Source of the DNA: Alphaproteobacteria bacterium
Lineage (GTDB): Bacteria; Pseudomonadota; Alphaproteobacteria; UBA2966
Length of the DNA stretch: 43,027 bases
Direction: 5' to 3'
Assembly (NCBI GenBank): GCA_021296255.1
Contig: JAGWAU010000020.1
Span: 42,526-85,552 of the forward strand
Positions 16,450 through 26,053 of the stretch are shown in pieces. Below the pieces are notes generated by a model, which searched no databases, had not been told where the DNA came from, and was given only the letters and a program-made list of their open reading frames with translations. The stretch's first letter is position 1, and every line of letters starts with the position of its first letter. The translations under genes and the position numbers were made by a program.

Positions 16450-16654
16450 CCTTGCCGGAAATCGACACCCCGGCTACCCCGCACAGGGATGGGGTCGTGA
16501 AGCAGCGCTGGCCCGGGACGAAGAGAAGTCCGAACGCGTGAATGCAGAGCTTCGGGCGCGGGAGGCGGACAAAGCAATCGGAGATCTGAAAAGGCAGATA
16601 GCGACGCTCCAGTTTCTTTTTCACGTCTTCTTTCGCCTTCGTCCATCCGTCCAT
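16421..16654 (-). CDS. Small hypothetical ORF downstream of parE, doubtful
   Basis: 77 codons starting MDGWTKAKEDVKKKLERR, with a very good Shine-Dalgarno (AGGAGG, 7 bases before the ATG) 22 bases after the parE stop. The N-terminus is Lys/Glu-rich and helical; the rest is Cys/Pro-rich and not protein-like, and the end runs into repeat copy A. It may be a truncated third gene of the toxin-antitoxin cassette or non-coding. On the opposite strand the same DNA reads as a coiled-coil-like stretch (RVNAELRAREADKAIGDLKR), so the coding strand is uncertain. Confidence 0.3.
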   Translation of the reverse strand: MDGWTKAKEDVKKKLERRYLPFQISDCFVRLPRPKLCIHAFGLLFVPGQRCFTTPSLCGVAGVSISGKAPPSSRTIQ

Positions 16655-16676
16655 CAGGTGTCCTCCTGGGGCGTCT

Positions 16677-16967
16677 TCACAAGTGGCGCAGCGCATCCAT
16701 GCCGACATGCAGGATGCGGATGATCAGAACGCCTTCCCCCTCCTCCGCATAAAAGATCGTCTGTGACCGGTGCTCGAAACGCCTCGGGCCCGGAACGAGC
16801 TGCGACGCGTCGCGGCCCAATCTCGGGTTTCCCGCGAGGCTTTCGAAACACGCCTCCGACTCGTCCCGATACCGGCGCGCCTGCTCAACGCCAAAGGCCT
16901 CGATGGCGTTATCCGCGATTCCCGCGAGGTCAGCGCCGGCGCGGGACGTGAGGCGGTACTCAGCCAT
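16677..16967 (-). CDS. parE: ParE/RelE-family toxin
   Basis: 96 aa, full family length. The N-terminal RLTSRAGADLAGIADNAIEAFG and the C-terminal block (GRDASQLVPGPRRFEHRSQTIFYAEEGEGVLIIRILHV, read in pieces) are typical of ParE toxins, with the conserved Arg before the last strand and a terminal HVGMD-type motif. ParE toxins block DNA gyrase; RelE relatives cut mRNA. The ATG at 16965-16967 overlaps the end of the antitoxin gene by 8 bases, the usual arrangement for this pair. Confidence 0.87.
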   Translation of the reverse strand: MAEYRLTSRAGADLAGIADNAIEAFGVEQARRYRDESEACFESLAGNPRLGRDASQLVPGPRRFEHRSQTIFYAEEGEGVLIIRILHVGMDALRHL

Positions 16968-17211
16968 GCCTCGCTGTGTGGCGTTGCTCGGCCTCCGCCC
17001 AGATCTCTTTTACCGTCGCATCGCTCGTGACGCTCTCCAGACCTTCCCGGATCTCCTCCTCCAGGATCCGGAGTTGCGTGCTCCTTTCCTGGTCCCGACG
17101 GATCAGATCGCGGACGTATTCGCTGTCGTTTCCGTAGTCGCCGCTCGCGATCCGCGACCTGATCCATCGCTCCATGCAGACAGAACAGGCTGCTCGGGCG
17201 GTGATATCCAT
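16960..17211 (-). CDS. parD: ParD-family antitoxin
   Basis: 83 aa. The central segment (RIASGDYGNDSEYVRDLIRR) is the hallmark of ParD/CopG ribbon-helix-helix antitoxins, followed by an acidic C-terminal arm (LEEEIREGLES) that wraps the toxin. The N-terminal beta strand that should contact DNA (MDITARAACSVC) is poorly conserved, so autorepression may be weakened. An ATG 12 codons in is an alternative start. It is encoded first in the pair, just inside repeat copy B. Confidence 0.82.
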   Translation of the reverse strand: MDITARAACSVCMERWIRSRIASGDYGNDSEYVRDLIRRDQERSTQLRILEEEIREGLESVTSDATVKEIWAEAEQRHTARHG

Positions 17212-17233
17212 TCATCCGTCCAAAATTGGCGTC

Positions 17234-17358
17234 CTTCGAACACCGCCTTTCCGAGTAACGGCCGGCGGGTCTCCGGGTCTCAAAGCGGGTGGGGCCGTCC
17301 ATGGCGGCGGGACCTCCAAGTCCGTGCGGTCCTTGCCCTGCTTTCAAGCCCGGCGGCG
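17234..17358. repeat. Dispersed direct repeat, copy B
   Basis: Second copy of the repeat at 16335, starting CTTCGAACACC and extending with decreasing similarity to GGCGGCG near 17358. It lies between the parD start and the stop codon of the aldolase/dehydrogenase gene (17372), so it may also act as a 3'-end element for that operon. No terminal inverted repeats or transposase gene are present. Confidence 0.6.
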
Positions 17359-17371
17359 TTTCGGCGCGGGA

Positions 17372-19435
17372 TCAGCGCAGCGCCGCCTCGATATTTCCGC
17401 CGTCCACCGTCAACACCGCTGCCGTCGTCTTGCGGGAAAGGGCGAGGTCGACGAAAGCTTTGGCGACATCCTCTGCCTTGACTTCGCGTTTCAGGAGATT
17501 CCCGCTCCTGAGGTACTGCTCCACCGTGAGGCCGCGCGCCGCGGCCCGTTCCTTGAGTAATCCGCCTTTGAAGAGCCGGGTGTGAACGCGGTCGGCGTTC
17601 ACGACGTTGGAGCGGATACCCTGCTCGCCATACTCGAGGGCGTATTGCCGGGCGAGAAAGAGCGTTGCCGCCTTGGGGAGGCCGTAGGGCCCGAAGTCCC
17701 TTCCCGGATTCACCGCTTGTTTGGAGGCATTGAACAACAGTACGCCACCCGTTCCCTGGGCGGTCATCACACGAACGGCGTTCTGGGCCACCGTCTGGTG
17801 GGCGAAAAAGTTGAGCTCGAAGCTCTGCCTCAGAATACGGTTGGAGACATTCCCAATCCGCCCCTGCCACGCCGCACCCGCGTTGGAGACCACGATGTCG
17901 AGACCACCGAACAGCCGGCAGATTCTATCGAAGGCGTGACGCACCGAGCGGCGATCGGTGACATCGCATGTGATCCCGATAGCGCCTCCACCGATAGCGC
18001 TGGCGACGGCTTCCGCGGATGGCCCGTCGCGGTCGAGGACCGCGACGGCGGCACCGTGCGCCGCGAACTCTCGGGCGGTCGCCGCCCCGATCCCGGAACC
18101 GCCCCCCGTGACCAGCGCGACCTGCCGCGAAAAGGGCGGTTCCGCCCCCTTTCCGAGCTTTGCTTGCTCCAGAGACCAGTACTCGATATCGAAGACGTCG
18201 GCCTCGCCCACCGGCTGATAGCGGCCGATCGCTTCGGCATCGGTGATAACCTCGATGGTGTTCTCCGCGATGTCGGCCGCGATGCCCGCATCGCTCACCG
18301 ACTTGCCGGCGCCGAACAGGCCGAGCCCGGGAACGAGGACCACGCGCGGATAAGGGTCGAGTTCGACCTTGGCCGGCTCCCGCATACCATTGTGACGCCC
18401 GAAGTAGGCATGATAGCGCCGCACGTACCGCGCAACCCGTTTCCTTGTTTCCCGCTTGAAGGCCGTGAGGTCGCCCGACGTCGGCACCGGCACGACCAGG
18501 GGCCAATTCTTCGTGCGGATTGCGTGATCGGGTGTCACCACCCCGACTTGGCTGTAACGGGCAAGATCCTCTCCATCGACGTAAGTCCGAATGCGCTTGT
18601 CCGTGCGGAAGTCGAGGATGGCGCGGCGCCACTCCGCCTCCGCATCGTTCACCGGCTCGGCGAGGAGACCGCGGATGATGGGACCGACTTCGGAGGCCCG
18701 CGCAACTCGGGGCGGTACGCGTGATGGCTTGAACCGCTCGCGGCGGCCCCGGCGAAGGCGGGCTTCCGCCAACGACACCAGATCGATCATTCGCTCATAG
18801 GCCTCGCGCGCGGTGTCTCCGAATGTGAAAATTCCGTGTTTGAGAAGGATCAGACCTTCGACGCCGATGTTCGCGTCGTAGATCCCGGCCGCCGTTTTGG
18901 CCAAGGCGAAGCCGGGCATGACGTAGGGCACGAGCGCGACGCGTCCGCCGAATACCTCGCGGCAGAGCGCGGCGCCGTCGGGTTGGTCGGTCACCGCGAG
19001 CACGGCGGTCGAATGGGTATGATCGACGTATTTATGCGGCAGGAACGCGTGCAGCAGCGTCTCCACCGACGGGCTGGGCGACGTCGAGTCGAGGAGGCAC
19101 CCGCGCTGGAAATTGACCATTTCTTCGTCGGAAAGCGAGTCGAGATGCCGTAACCTGAGCAGTTCGGCGATCCGCAGCGCGGGAAGGCCGCGGGGCTCGA
19201 TGCCTCCCATGTCCCAACCGCTACCCTTGACGCACAACACGTCAACACGCTCGCCGAAAGAATCCCGCATGGTCGTCTTGACCGACGTATTGCCCCCGCC
19301 GTGCAGTACGAGCGCGGGGTCCCGTCCGAGCAGGCGCGTCGTATACACGCGCAGCGCCAGATCCCGGTTCACCCCTCTGCGCTTGTACGCCCGGACCAGG
19401 CGTTCGGCCTCTTGAGAGCGCCACCGGCTCTTCAT
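17372..19435 (-). CDS. Fused class II aldolase/short-chain dehydrogenase
   Basis: 687 aa with two catalytic domains. The N-terminal class II aldolase/adducin domain has Zn ligands His139 and His141 (VDHTHS) and His200 (LLKHG). The C-terminal SDR domain starts near 437 with the NAD(P) motif TGGGSGIG (443-450), NAG (518-520), and the triad Ser571, Tyr584, Lys588. The family is usually named rhamnulose-1-phosphate aldolase/lactaldehyde dehydrogenase (RhaD type), giving DHAP plus an aldehyde that the SDR domain converts. No rhamnose genes are nearby. It lies 13 bases after mtnA in an mtnP-apt-mtnA operon, so methylthioribulose-1-phosphate or 5-deoxyribulose-1-phosphate is a more likely substrate here (inferred from context and the DHAP shunt of Rhodospirillum rubrum). 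Confidence 0.9.
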   Translation of the reverse strand: MKSRWRSQEAERLVRAYKRRGVNRDLALRVYTTRLLGRDPALVLHGGGNTSVKTTMRDSFGERVDVLCVKGSGWDMGGIEPRGLPALRIAELLRLRHLDSLSDEEMVNFQRGCLLDSTSPSPSVETLLHAFLPHKYVDHTHSTAVLAVTDQPDGAALCREVFGGRVALVPYVMPGFALAKTAAGIYDANIGVEGLILLKHGIFTFGDTAREAYERMIDLVSLAEARLRRGRRERFKPSRVPPRVARASEVGPIIRGLLAEPVNDAEAEWRRAILDFRTDKRIRTYVDGEDLARYSQVGVVTPDHAIRTKNWPLVVPVPTSGDLTAFKRETRKRVARYVRRYHAYFGRHNGMREPAKVELDPYPRVVLVPGLGLFGAGKSVSDAGIAADIAENTIEVITDAEAIGRYQPVGEADVFDIEYWSLEQAKLGKGAEPPFSRQVALVTGGGSGIGAATAREFAAHGAAVAVLDRDGPSAEAVASAIGGGAIGITCDVTDRRSVRHAFDRICRLFGGLDIVVSNAGAAWQGRIGNVSNRILRQSFELNFFAHQTVAQNAVRVMTAQGTGGVLLFNASKQAVNPGRDFGPYGLPKAATLFLARQYALEYGEQGIRSNVVNADRVHTRLFKGGLLKERAAARGLTVEQYLRSGNLLKREVKAEDVAKAFVDLALSRKTTAAVLTVDGGNIEAALR

Positions 19436-19448
19436 GTGCGCGCGTCCT

Positions 19449-20555
19449 TCAGGCGGCGGGCTTCGCCCGCTCGGGGTACAGCGACGCCAGCCCCTCGACC
19501 GATGCGTCGCAGACGCCCCGTTCGGTAATCAGCGCGGTCACAAGGTGCGCGGGGGTGACGTCAAAAGCGAAGTTCGCGGCGGCGCTGCCGTCGGGCGTGA
19601 GCTGAACGGTCGTGACCTCGCCCGACCGGGTCCGGCCTGAAATCTCCGTGACCTCGCTGCCGTCACGCTCCTCTATGGGTATGTCGCGCACGCCGTCGCG
19701 AATGGTCCAGTCGATGGTGGAATGCGGTAAACCGACGTAGAAGGGTACGCCGTTATCACGTGCGGCCAGGGCCTTCAGGTAGGTCCCGATCTTGTTGCAC
19801 ACATCGCCCGAGGCGGTGGTGCGGTCCGTCCCGGTCATACATAGATCGACGCGGCCGCGCTGCATGAGGTGACCGCCGGCGTTGTCGACGATGACCGTAT
19901 GCGGCACACCGTGATGAGCCAGTTCCCACGCCGTGAGACCGGCGCCCTGGTTGCGGGGGCGCGTCTCTCCGACCCAGACATGGATTGGAATTCCGCCGTC
20001 GTGTGCCTTGTAGATGGGTGCTGTGGCGGTGCCCCAGTCGACGGTGGCAAGCCATCCGGCGTTGCAATGCGTGAGAATCTCGACAGGCCTGGACCAGCCG
20101 GTCGCATCCCAGGCCTCGCGAATGAGAGAGAGCCCATGGTCGCCGATGGCCGCACAGGTAGCCACGTCGTCATCGCTGATGTCGGCGGCCTTGGCGTAAG
20201 CGGCATCCAGCCTGTTTCCGGCGGCGAGCGTGCTCACCGCCGTTTTCATCTCGTCAAGCGCCCAGCGCAAATTGACGGCGGTCGGGCGCGTGGCCGACAA
20301 CGTTTCGCAGGCCTGGGCCAGGGATGCATCGGACGGGTCCTCGGCCAGGGCCAGACAGACGCCATAGGCGGCCGTCGCGCCGATCAGGGGCGCCCCCCGC
20401 ACGCGCATGACCTTTATGGCTTCGGCGGCCTCCGCGACGGTGCTCAGCGTGCGTGTGACGAATTCGTGCGGCAGAAGGGTCTGGTCGATGATGTGGACGC
20501 TCCGCCCGTCGTCCCCGACCCAAATAGTGCGGTATGGCGTGCCGTCGACGTTCAT
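19449..20555 (-). CDS. mtnA: S-methyl-5-thioribose-1-phosphate isomerase
   Basis: 368 aa. It isomerises the aldose MTR-1-phosphate to methylthioribulose-1-phosphate in the cytoplasm, and can do the same for 5-deoxyribose-1-phosphate in known DHAP shunts. The family marks are MRVRGAPLIGATAAYG, catalytic Cys164 (LTHCNAG), catalytic Asp244 (TGTDRT) and GDVCNKIGTY. Start ATG at 20553-20555. The apt gene ends 21 bases upstream and the aldolase fusion begins 13 bases downstream. The eIF2B-like sugar phosphate isomerase fold distinguishes it from true eIF2B by these two residues. Confidence 0.95.
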   Translation of the reverse strand: MNVDGTPYRTIWVGDDGRSVHIIDQTLLPHEFVTRTLSTVAEAAEAIKVMRVRGAPLIGATAAYGVCLALAEDPSDASLAQACETLSATRPTAVNLRWALDEMKTAVSTLAAGNRLDAAYAKAADISDDDVATCAAIGDHGLSLIREAWDATGWSRPVEILTHCNAGWLATVDWGTATAPIYKAHDGGIPIHVWVGETRPRNQGAGLTAWELAHHGVPHTVIVDNAGGHLMQRGRVDLCMTGTDRTTASGDVCNKIGTYLKALAARDNGVPFYVGLPHSTIDWTIRDGVRDIPIEERDGSEVTEISGRTRSGEVTTVQLTPDGSAAANFAFDVTPAHLVTALITERGVCDASVEGLASLYPERAKPAA

Positions 20556-20576
20556 GCGATGAGGCCCGGTTGCTTC

Positions 20577-21104
20577 TCATTCCCCTTCGAACGTGCAGAG
20601 CGTAAGGACCTTGAACCCCATGTCTTCGATTCGTCTACGGCCACCCAAGTCCGGCAGATCGATGACGAACGAGCAGCCGACGACGTCGGCGCCTGCCTGC
20701 CGGATGAGCTTGATCGCTGCCTCCGCCGTTCCGCCGGTCGCGATGAGGTCGTCGACAAGCAGTACGTGGGAGTTTGGCTCGAGAGCGTCCCGGTGAATCT
20801 CTACCCTGTCCGTACCGTATTCCAGTTCGTAATCCTCGCCGATGGTCTCCCAGGGGAGCTTGTCCTTCTTGCGCACGGGTACGAAGCCGACCGAGAGTTG
20901 ATGGGCCACCGCGCCGCCGAGGATGAATCCACGCGCCTCGATGCCGGCGACGGCGTCGATGCGGACGCCCGCATGGGGTTGGACCAATTCATCGACGGCC
21001 TTGCGGAAACCGAACGGATCCTGCAGCAGGGTCGTGATGTCCCGAAACATCACGCCTTCCTTCGGATGGTTCGGAATGGTGCGGATGAGTGACTTGTAGG
21101 GCAT
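20577..21104 (-). CDS. apt: Adenine phosphoribosyltransferase
   Basis: 175 aa from the ATG at 21104; a TTG at 21125 would add seven residues. It converts adenine and PRPP to AMP. The PRPP-binding loop ([14 protein letters not shown]), the N-terminal [19 protein letters not shown] and the [14 protein letters not shown] block are complete. Placed directly after mtnP, it recovers the adenine that mtnP releases from methylthioadenosine or 5'-deoxyadenosine. It is thus the purine half of the salvage operon. Confidence 0.96.
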   Translation of the reverse strand: MPYKSLIRTIPNHPKEGVMFRDITTLLQDPFGFRKAVDELVQPHAGVRIDAVAGIEARGFILGGAVAHQLSVGFVPVRKKDKLPWETIGEDYELEYGTDRVEIHRDALEPNSHVLLVDDLIATGGTAEAAIKLIRQAGADVVGCSFVIDLPDLGGRRRIEDMGFKVLTLCTFEGE

Positions 21105-21131
21105 CCGGGCGTTCCATGACGTCAAGCACGA

Positions 21132-22022
<891 letters not shown>

Positions 22023-22177
22023 GTCCTTGATACCTCAATTGCCAGATGCGGAAAGCGGAGCTCAACAGTTCATCCGCCCCCGGAACCGACGCGCGGGAAT
22101 CGGCGCCAGACCCCGCATTTACCGATTGTCCGACACCGATTCTCCTGCCACCGAATGCTTCGGAGTACGGGCGTCGG

Positions 22178-22966
22178 CTAATGGACGTCGCTCCAGACCT
22201 TACGCTTGACCATGTAGAGGAGCACGGTCATCAGCACCAGAAAGACCATCACCTTGATGCCCATCCGCTTGCGTGCCTCCATGTCGGGCTCGGCCGCCCA
22301 GGTCAGGAACGTCGTGACGTCCCGCGCCATCTGGTCGACGGACGCCTTCGTGCCGTCCGCATATTCGACACCGTCCTCGAACAGGGGCGGCGGCATGGCG
22401 ATCTGGCCGCCGCCGAAGTAGGGGTTGTAGTCCATCCCCTCGCCCAACTCGACGTCAGCGGGCGGGTCCGCGTAGCCCGTCAGCAGCGAATAAACGTAAT
22501 CCTCGCCACCGGCGCGGGCCTTGACGATCAGCGACAGGTCCGGCGGCAGTGCGCCGTTGTTGGCCGCTCTCGCCGCATTGTCATTGGCGAAAGGCGCCGG
22601 AATGAAGTCGGCGAGAACGGCCGGCCGCTCGAACATCTCGCCTTCCTCGTCGGGGCCGCCCATGACCTCGTACTGGGCGGCGATGGCCTTGGCCTGCACC
22701 TCGTCAAAGCCGATGGACCGCAGATTGCGGAAGGCGAAGTACTTGAGCGAATGACATGCCGAGCAGACTTCCTGGTAGACCTGGAAGCCCCTCTGGAGCT
22801 CGCCCCGGTCATAGGTGCCGAACGGTCCCTGGAACGAGAAACCGGGCGACTTCGGTGCCTCGACATCTCCCGCTGCCATCGAGGGTCCGGCCGCCAGCAG
22901 CGCCACGCAGGCGGCGACCACGGCGAGCGTCGGCCGCACGAAGGTCACGGGGCGTCGACCGGTCAT
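22178..22966 (-). CDS. petC: Ubiquinol-cytochrome c reductase, cytochrome c1 subunit
   Basis: 262 aa. An N-terminal signal peptide ([21 protein letters not shown]) exports the domain to the periplasm. Heme c is attached at Cys68 and Cys71 with His72 as axial ligand (VCSACHSLK), and the Met ligand is probably in [13 protein letters not shown]-terminal membrane anchor ([15 protein letters not shown]) precedes a basic end. The ATG (22964-22966) overlaps the cytochrome b stop (ATGA) and has AAGGAGGGCG upstream. The frame is open further upstream but that part is inside petB. Confidence 0.96.
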   Translation of the reverse strand: MTGRRPVTFVRPTLAVVAACVALLAAGPSMAAGDVEAPKSPGFSFQGPFGTYDRGELQRGFQVYQEVCSACHSLKYFAFRNLRSIGFDEVQAKAIAAQYEVMGGPDEEGEMFERPAVLADFIPAPFANDNAARAANNGALPPDLSLIVKARAGGEDYVYSLLTGYADPPADVELGEGMDYNPYFGGGQIAMPPPLFEDGVEYADGTKASVDQMARDVTTFLTWAAEPDMEARKRMGIKVMVFLVLMTVLLYMVKRKVWSDVH

Positions 22967-24213
22967 GGCGCGCCCTCCTTCGCCGTATCCGCCCCGCCTC
23001 CTTTGTCGAGGACCGATGTGGCGATGGAATCGGGCAACTGCCGCGGCGTCTCGAACCAGCCGACGAACGGCATGACGATGATGAAATGCAGGAAGTAGTA
23101 TGCCGTCGCCAGCTGGCCGATCAGGATGAAGTAGCCCTCTGGCGGATTGGCGCCAACCCACCCGAGAATCAGGATATCGGCCACCAGGATCCAGTAGAAC
23201 TGCTTGTAGATGGGACGGAACGTCGCCGACCGCACCCGGGACGTGTCGAGCCACGGGATCAGGAACAACACACCGATGGCCGCCCCCATTACGACGATAC
23301 CCCCGAGCTTGTCCGGTATGGCCCGCAAGATCGCGTAATACGGCAACAGGTACCATTCGGGCACGATGTGCGGCGGCGTCTGCAGCGGATTGGCGGGAAT
23401 ATAGTTGTCTGGATGCCCCAGGTAGTTCGGGTTGTAGAACACCCAGTAGGCGAAAATGATCAGGAACAGGCCCAGGCCGAACAGGTCCTTCACCGTGTAG
23501 TACGGATGGAAGGGGAGGGTGTCCTGCGGACCCTTCACGTCGATGCCCGTGGGGTTGTTGGATCCGTGCGTGTGCAACGCCCAGATGTGGACGATGACCA
23601 CGCCGGCGATGACGAAGGGCAGCAGGTAGTGAAGGCTGTAGAAGCGCTGCAACGTCGGGCTGTCGACCGCGAAGCCGCCCCACAGCCAAGTCACGATGGG
23701 CTCACCGATCAAAGGGATGGCCGAGAACAGGTTGGTGATCACGGTGGCGGCCCAGAAGCTCATCTGGCCCCAAGGCAAGACGTAACCCATAAAGGCCGTC
23801 GCCATCATGAGCAGCATGATCGCGAGTCCGATCCACCACAGGAGTTCGCGCGGGTATTTGTAGGAACCGTAGTACAGGCCGCGGAAGACGTGGATGTAGA
23901 CCACGAGGAAGAACATCGAGGCGCCGTTGGCGTGGATGTAGCGAATCAGCCAGCCGTAATTGACGTTGCGCATGATGTGTTCGACGGAATCGAACGCCAT
24001 GTTCCCGTGCGGCACATAGTGCATGGCGAGCACGATGCCCGTCACGATCTGGATGACGAGTGCGACTCCCGCCAGGGAACCCATGTTCCACAGGTAGTTC
24101 AGGTTCTTCGGAGCGGGATAGCCCGAACCGACTGTATGATCGAGCCAACTGAAAATCGGCAGCCGATATTCGATCCACTGAACGATCCGGTTGCCGGAAC
24201 CGGGAGAACTCAT
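22963..24213 (-). CDS. petB: Ubiquinol-cytochrome c reductase, cytochrome b subunit
   Basis: 416 aa, eight-helix cytochrome b of the bc1 complex, which carries the Qo and Qi quinone sites and two b hemes. Recognisable segments are helix B with its heme His ([16 protein letters not shown]), the [14 protein letters not shown]o-site region, helix D with its heme His pair, and the [16 protein letters not shown] loop with the PEWY motif. The ATG at 24211-24213 is chosen over an upstream in-frame start because [20 protein letters not shown] is the family N-terminus. It is between petA and petC in one operon. Confidence 0.97.
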   Translation of the reverse strand: MSSPGSGNRIVQWIEYRLPIFSWLDHTVGSGYPAPKNLNYLWNMGSLAGVALVIQIVTGIVLAMHYVPHGNMAFDSVEHIMRNVNYGWLIRYIHANGASMFFLVVYIHVFRGLYYGSYKYPRELLWWIGLAIMLLMMATAFMGYVLPWGQMSFWAATVITNLFSAIPLIGEPIVTWLWGGFAVDSPTLQRFYSLHYLLPFVIAGVVIVHIWALHTHGSNNPTGIDVKGPQDTLPFHPYYTVKDLFGLGLFLIIFAYWVFYNPNYLGHPDNYIPANPLQTPPHIVPEWYLLPYYAILRAIPDKLGGIVVMGAAIGVLFLIPWLDTSRVRSATFRPIYKQFYWILVADILILGWVGANPPEGYFILIGQLATAYYFLHFIIVMPFVGWFETPRQLPDSIATSVLDKGGGADTAKEGAP

Positions 24214-24223
24214 ATGGGGCTCC

Positions 24224-24772
24224 CTAGCCGATTTTGATGGTGGTGTCGGAGAGGAATTCGTATGGCGGGACCATAAGGTTCGCAGGAGCCGGTCCCTTCC
24301 TGATTCGGCCCGAGGTATCGTAATGCGAGCCGTGACACGGGCAGAACCAGCCGCCGAATTCGCCTTGTGGATCGGTGGCCTTCTGGCCCAGCGGTACGCA
24401 CCCGAGATGGGTACAGACACCGACCATTATCAGCCATTTGTCCTGCTGGACCCGATCCTCGTCAGCCTGCGGGTCTCGCAGGTCTTCGACAATTACATTG
24501 CGCGCCGCCTCGATCTCGGTGGCCGTGCGATGACGAATGAAAACGGGCTTGCTCCGCCACACGACCGTGATGGCCTGACCCTCCTTGACGGGAGACAGGT
24601 CCACCTCCGTTGAGGCGAGGGCCAACACGTCGGAGGAGGGATTCATCTGGTCGATGAGGGGCCATACCGCTAGCGCGGTTCCGATACCGCCGAAGGCTCC
24701 CGTTGCGATGTAAAGGAAATCGCGGCGGCTCGCATCGTCTCCGTGTCCGCCGCCGGACGTTGTCGTCGACAT
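24224..24772 (-). CDS. petA: Ubiquinol-cytochrome c reductase, Rieske iron-sulfur subunit
   Basis: 182 aa. A twin-arginine segment ([11 protein letters not shown]) and following hydrophobic helix act as an uncleaved Tat anchor. The 2Fe-2S cluster ligands are Cys120, His122 (CTHLGC) and Cys144, His147 (CPCHGSH), with the disulfide between Cys125 and Cys146. It carries electrons from ubiquinol to cytochrome c1. First gene of petABC; petB starts 10 bases after its stop. The upstream region faces the trmL remnant and hemF. Confidence 0.97.
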   Translation of the reverse strand: MSTTTSGGGHGDDASRRDFLYIATGAFGGIGTALAVWPLIDQMNPSSDVLALASTEVDLSPVKEGQAITVVWRSKPVFIRHRTATEIEAARNVIVEDLRDPQADEDRVQQDKWLIMVGVCTHLGCVPLGQKATDPQGEFGGWFCPCHGSHYDTSGRIRKGPAPANLMVPPYEFLSDTTIKIG

Positions 24773-24898
24773 ATGACCAAACCTGCCAATTCGTGCGAAA
24801 TGCGCGCCCTTTGTCTCAAAAATCCTCCGCCTTGTCCAGAGCGTGCAAGGTGTCGATTCCCAGGTTCGGACTCCGGCGAATCAGATACAGTTGGAGAC

Positions 24899-25138
24899 AT
24901 GCGTCTCGCCGTCTTCGAACCCGACATGCCCCGGAACTTGGATGCCGTGGCGCGTCTCGGCGCCCGTCCGGATATACCGCTCGACGCCATCGGCCCGTGC
25001 GGTTTTCCCTTCTCGGTGGCGGCGCGCTCGCTCGACGTCGTCGTGGCCGTCGGCATGGCCCCGGGGGGAGCATTGCGTCGGACGGGTGGGTTCGCGCGAC
25101 GGGAGGAATTCCCTGGTCTGGAAAAGACGACGCCATGA
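24899..25138 (+). pseudogene. trmL: Internally deleted trmL (tRNA (cytidine(34)-2'-O)-methyltransferase)
   Basis: 79 codons that match the two ends of TrmL but lack its middle. Residues 1-40 ([13 protein letters not shown]... to PCGFPFS) correspond to the family N-terminus. Residues 42-65 ([12 protein letters not shown]...ALRRTGGF) correspond to the C-terminal SPOUT knot, where functional members read SRSMNLSNAV or RSLNVAVAAA. About 75-80 residues are missing, and the knot Asn is Asp. Full TrmL is about 150-160 aa. The ATG has a good GGAGAC site and the TGA overlaps the hemF start (ATGA), so it may still be translated and couple to hemF. trmL is commonly found next to hemF in alphaproteobacteria. 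A methyltransferase function is very unlikely. Confidence 0.75.
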
Positions 25139-25989
25139 CACTCCCGACCGAAGATCGACGGAATCACGCCGCCAACTGGTTTCGTCAGTTGCGGGATGAC
25201 ATCTGCGCGGATTTCGAGAGACTGGAGGACGTCTATAGCGGACCGTTGTCCGACCGGCCGGCTGGCCGGTTCGAGCGGCGGGAGTGGTCGCGCGGCGAGG
25301 ATGGCGGCGGTGGCGTGATGTCGATCATGCGCGGCCGCGTCTTCGAAAAGGTTGGCGTCAACGTCTCGACCGTGCACGGCGAGTTCTCGGAGGAGTTCCG
25401 CGGCAGCATCCCGGGGTCCGAGGAGGACCCGCGATTTTGGGCGGCCGGCATATCGCTGGTGGCGCACATGCAGTCTCCTCACGTGCCGGCGGTGCATATG
25501 AATACCCGGCACATCGTGACCACGAGAGCATGGTTCGGCGGCGGCGCCGACCTCACGCCGGCGGTTCCCGACGACACCGATGCGCGGGAATTTCATGCCG
25601 AACTGAAGAAGGCCTGCGATTTCCATGATCCCACCTACTATCCGAGGTTCAAGCAGGCCTGCGACGAGTACTTTCATCTGACCCATCGCGACGAACCCCG
25701 AGGGGTGGGCGGTATTTTCTTCGACTATCACGACACCGGCGACTGGATGACGGATTTCGCCTTCACCCGGGACGTCGGTCTCGCCTTCAGCGAGGTCTTT
25801 CCGCGCATCGTGCGCCGTCATATGAACAAGACCTGGACCAAGGAGGAACGCGAGCATCTGCTCGTCCGCCGCGGACGCTATGTCGAATTCAACCTGTTGT
25901 ACGACCGTGGCACCCAGTTCGGCCTGAAAACGGGCGGCAACGTCGAGGCGATTCTGATGTCGCTGCCGCCCGAGGTGAAATGGCCGTGA
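25135..25989 (+). CDS. hemF: Oxygen-dependent coproporphyrinogen III oxidase
   Basis: 284 aa. It uses O2 to decarboxylate coproporphyrinogen III to protoporphyrinogen IX in heme synthesis. Family marks are the catalytic-site blocks [33 protein letters not shown] and the C-terminal [20 protein letters not shown]. The ATG at 25135 overlaps the TGA of the trmL remnant; a longer in-frame extension upstream is not coding. The oxygen-dependent enzyme and neighbouring bc1 genes fit aerobic respiration. Confidence 0.96.
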   Translation: MTLPTEDRRNHAANWFRQLRDDICADFERLEDVYSGPLSDRPAGRFERREWSRGEDGGGGVMSIMRGRVFEKVGVNVSTVHGEFSEEFRGSIPGSEEDPRFWAAGISLVAHMQSPHVPAVHMNTRHIVTTRAWFGGGADLTPAVPDDTDAREFHAELKKACDFHDPTYYPRFKQACDEYFHLTHRDEPRGVGGIFFDYHDTGDWMTDFAFTRDVGLAFSEVFPRIVRRHMNKTWTKEEREHLLVRRGRYVEFNLLYDRGTQFGLKTGGNVEAILMSLPPEVKWP

Positions 25990-26053
25990 GCGCGTCAACC
26001 AGGGCGGAAGCCGAGCTGGAATTGTCGGGGGAGACGGCTCAGGGGCGCATGGC

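Noticed and set aside
17372..19435. Rhamnose catabolism as the role of the aldolase/SDR fusion
   Set aside because: No rhamnose isomerase, kinase, transporter or regulator is nearby, whereas mtnA is 13 bases upstream. Kept as an alternative in the gene entry.
22967..23689. Long N-terminal extension of petC
   Set aside because: It is an alternate frame inside petB; the signal peptide and ribosome site fix the start at 22966.
24703..25134. Long N-terminal extension of hemF
   Set aside because: The frame is open but Arg-rich and out of frame with the trmL remnant; the family N-terminus begins at 25135.
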